From Pseudomonadota bacterium (GTDB lineage: Bacteria; Pseudomonadota; Gammaproteobacteria; Xanthomonadales; Xanthomonadaceae): a DNA stretch of 16,448 nt. Made by a program: the position numbers and the translations under genes. The notes beneath the pieces were generated by a model. It saw only the letters and a list, made by a program, of their open reading frames with translations. It was not told where the DNA came from and searched no databases. Shown in pieces: positions 14,717-16,448 of the stretch (the stretch's first letter is position 1; every line of letters begins with the position of its first letter). Where the stretch lies: assembly GCA_025355485.1 (NCBI GenBank), contig JANXZP010000183.1, forward strand, positions 1 to 16,448. Direction: 5' to 3'.

Positions 14717-14730
14717 ACCTCAGAGTTCAG
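14702..14730. promoter_or_regulatory. Candidate TetR-type operator
   Basis: CTGAA (14702-14706) and TTCAG (14726-14730) form inverted half-sites around an AT-rich centre in otherwise GC-rich DNA. The centre carries TATTAT on the plus strand and TATAAT (14717-14712) on the minus strand, so it covers both likely -10 elements. Only five bases per arm match, so this is suggestive. Confidence 0.3.
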
Positions 14731-14786
14731 CAATCAGGCCATCCCGCCGGGGTGGTCGTCGCGAACTCCCAGCACGGAACCGCTCG

Positions 14787-15959
14787 ATGCGCCCATCCAT
14801 CCGCAGCTTCCCTTCGATCGCCCTGTCCATAACGTTCGCAACTGCGCTGCTGTTGACCGCCTGCGGCCATGGCCAGGCCGATCCCGATCCGCCGCGACCG
14901 GCGCTGGTCGTGCATCCCGGCCCACTGGATCTCGCTGCCGAAGCTTTCGCTGGCGACTTGCGGGCACGCGAGGAATCGCCGCTGGCGTTCCAGATCGGCG
15001 GCCATCTCGTGCGTCGCCTGGTCGACATGGGCGCTCGCGTGAAGAAAGGACAGGTGCTGGCCGAACTCGACGCGGGCGACGTGGGCCTGCAGGTCGAAGC
15101 CGCGCGCGCACAACTGGCGACCGCGCAGGCCGACCTGCAACTCGCCCAGAGCGAACGCGATCGCTACCGCATGCTCGCCGACAAGCAGCTCGTCAGTCGT
15201 TCGCAGTTCGACAGCCGCGACAACACCTGGAAAGCCGCCGCCGCGCGCGTGCGGCAGGCGAATGCGCAACTCGACGTCGCCCGCAACCAGGCCGGATACG
15301 CTTCCTTGCGCGCGCCGGCCGACGGCGTGATCGCGCAACGTCAGGCTGAAGCCGGACAGATCGTCGCGGCCGGTCAGGCGATCTATACGTTCGCCGCCGA
15401 TGGCGATCGCGAAGTGCAGATCAGCATTCCCGAACAGCGCATCGCAGCGTTCAAGGTCGGTCAGGCCGTGCAGGTGGAATTGTGGACACAGCAGGGCCGG
15501 CTGATTCCGGGCCGCATCCGTGAACTTGCGCCCGCCGCCGATCCGCAGGCGCGCACGTTCGCCGCGCGCATCGCGTTGCCTGCCGGCGCCGCGGTCGATC
15601 TCGGCCAGAGCGCACGCGTGTACGCACTCGATAGCGCCGGCAAGGGCATGAGCGTGCCGCTGGCAGCCGTGTTCGCAACCGACGGCGCGCCCGCGCTGTG
15701 GGTACTGCGTCCCGACGCGCACACGACCGCGAGCGACGGCGCATCGATCGGAACCTTGCACCTGCTGCCGGTGCAACTCGGTCCGTATGGCGAGGAGCGC
15801 GTGCCGGTGCTGTCCGGCATCGCGCCGAGCGACTGGGTACTCGCCGCCGGCGTGCATCTGGTGCGCGAAGGCCAGCGCATCGAACCGGTCGATGGCGATA
15901 ACCGTCCCATAGCCCTCGACTCATCCACGCGCGGCACATCCGCGTCCACAAGGCACTGA
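14787..15959 (+). CDS. RND efflux periplasmic adaptor (membrane fusion lipoprotein)
   Basis: Adaptor of 390 residues that links an inner-membrane RND pump to a TolC-type channel. The signal peptide ends in lipobox LLTAC, so C26 is probably acylated and anchors the protein to the inner membrane. The biotinyl-lipoyl half-domain ESPLAFQIGGHLVRRLVD (63-80) with GARVKKGQVLAELD (82-95) is followed by an alpha-hairpin coiled coil (about 98-168), the return lipoyl strand YASLRAPADGVIAQRQAEAGQ (171-191), a beta-barrel and a membrane-proximal domain. The C-terminal tail after about residue 368 is polar and low-complexity. A GGAA lies 8 nt upstream of the ATG. Three bases separate it from the pump gene, forming a two-gene operon opposite the tetR-type repressor. 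Substrates are not predictable. Confidence 0.95.
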   Translation: MRPSIRSFPSIALSITFATALLLTACGHGQADPDPPRPALVVHPGPLDLAAEAFAGDLRAREESPLAFQIGGHLVRRLVDMGARVKKGQVLAELDAGDVGLQVEAARAQLATAQADLQLAQSERDRYRMLADKQLVSRSQFDSRDNTWKAAAARVRQANAQLDVARNQAGYASLRAPADGVIAQRQAEAGQIVAAGQAIYTFAADGDREVQISIPEQRIAAFKVGQAVQVELWTQQGRLIPGRIRELAPAADPQARTFAARIALPAGAAVDLGQSARVYALDSAGKGMSVPLAAVFATDGAPALWVLRPDAHTTASDGASIGTLHLLPVQLGPYGEERVPVLSGIAPSDWVLAAGVHLVREGQRIEPVDGDNRPIALDSSTRGTSASTRH

Positions 15960-15962
15960 GCC

Positions 15963-16448
15963 ATGGGCAGCCGCTTCAATCTTTCCGCGTGGGCGCTGCG
16001 CAACCGCACGCTCGTGCTGTACGCGATGATCGTGTTCGCGGTCGTCGGCGTGATGTCGTACCGCCAGCTCGGCCAGTCCGAAGATCCGCCGTTCACCTTC
16101 AAGGCGATGGTTGTACGCACGGTGTGGCCGGGCGCTACCGCCGAGGAAGTGTCGCGGCAGATCACCGATCGCATCGAGAAAACCCTGATGCAGACCGGCG
16201 ACTACGAAAAGATCACCAGCTATTCGCGCCCCGGCGAATCGCAGGTCATCTTCGCGGCGCGCGATGCGATGTCCTCGCGCGACACGCCTGACCTGTGGTA
16301 TCGCATTCGCAAGAAAGTCGGCGACATGAAGGGCGAGTTGCCCGAAGGCACGCAGGGCCCGTATTTCAACGACGAGTTCGGCGACACCTTCGGCAACATC
16401 TACGCGTTGACCGGCGACGGCTTTGACTACGCCACGCTCAAGCAATAC
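15963..16448 (+). CDS. RND efflux pump, inner-membrane permease (N-terminal part only)
   Basis: Proton-driven RND transporter, cut at the right edge after 162 residues of a protein normally about 1,000-1,050 long. Residues 1-15 are the cytoplasmic N-terminus, followed by the first transmembrane helix (about 16-32, LVLYAMIVFAVVGVMSY). The start of the first periplasmic porter domain follows: LGQSEDPPFTFKAMVV (36-51), WPGATAEEVSRQITDRIEKT (55-74), YSRPGESQVIF (87-97) and GPYFNDEFGDTFG (132-144). These stretches fit the HAE1 (drug/hydrophobe) type rather than the heavy-metal CusA type, and recall the MexK/TriC-like subgroup from memory. Drug specificity cannot be inferred. The ATG at 15963 lies 3 bp after the adaptor stop. 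Confidence 0.95.
   Translation, partial: MGSRFNLSAWALRNRTLVLYAMIVFAVVGVMSYRQLGQSEDPPFTFKAMVVRTVWPGATAEEVSRQITDRIEKTLMQTGDYEKITSYSRPGESQVIFAARDAMSSRDTPDLWYRIRKKVGDMKGELPEGTQGPYFNDEFGDTFGNIYALTGDGFDYATLKQY

Noticed and set aside
1..16448. Defence system, prophage, insertion sequence, CRISPR array, tRNA/rRNA or secondary-metabolite cluster
   Set aside because: Genes for known housekeeping, LPS and efflux families occupy nearly all of the window. I saw no transposase, integrase, nuclease or repeat-spacer pattern, no tRNA-like fold, and no stretch of clearly foreign composition.

Overview
The window is high-GC chromosomal DNA of a Gram-negative bacterium. It carries lipid A and Kdo genes (lpxL/htrB-type, waaA), a TolC-type outer-membrane channel and an RND efflux system. 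Protein sequences and gene order (a CHCC zinc-finger protein beside LPS glycosyltransferases; pcm-like, tolC and waaA together) resemble the Lysobacterales (Xanthomonadales) of the Gammaproteobacteria, possibly Rhodanobacteraceae. That placement is inferred from memory of families, not from a search.

Layout. (1) Positions 1-4623, minus strand: etfB-etfA (stop/start overlap), then acetoacetyl-CoA synthetase, then a membrane-anchored family 2 glycosyltransferase that runs off the left edge. (2) 4718-5632, minus: a DcsG-like ATP-grasp ligase of unknown substrate. (3) 5750-9333, plus: a small CHCC zinc-finger protein, then a tightly overlapping set of glycosyltransferase (GT4 type), O-antigen ligase/polymerase-like membrane protein and WaaE-like glycosyltransferase. 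(4) 9343-11608: a lauroyl-type lipid A acyltransferase (minus) and Kdo transferase waaA (plus), divergent from a 64-bp gap. (5) 11625-13863, minus: a pcm-like methyltransferase followed by a TolC-family channel. (6) 13979-16448: a TetR-type repressor (minus) divergent from an RND adaptor lipoprotein and an RND pump gene cut by the right edge.

How the genes fit together. Region 1 links acetoacetate activation with an electron-transfer flavoprotein, suggesting fatty-acid, amino-acid or ketone-body oxidation. Regions 3 and 4 form an LPS lipid A/core block. Regions 5 and 6 contain everything needed for a tripartite efflux pump (channel, adaptor, pump) plus its probable local repressor, though the channel is transcribed separately.

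Coverage is nearly complete. No gap between genes exceeds about 170 bp, and I saw no tRNA, rRNA, CRISPR array, insertion sequence, phage gene or convincing intrinsic terminator. I found no clearly new biological system. The points most worth a second look are the orphan ATP-grasp enzyme, the atypical pcm-like methyltransferase, possible leaderless starts of lpxL and waaA, the TolC loop and tail, and several short repeats and hairpins in the intergenic gaps.
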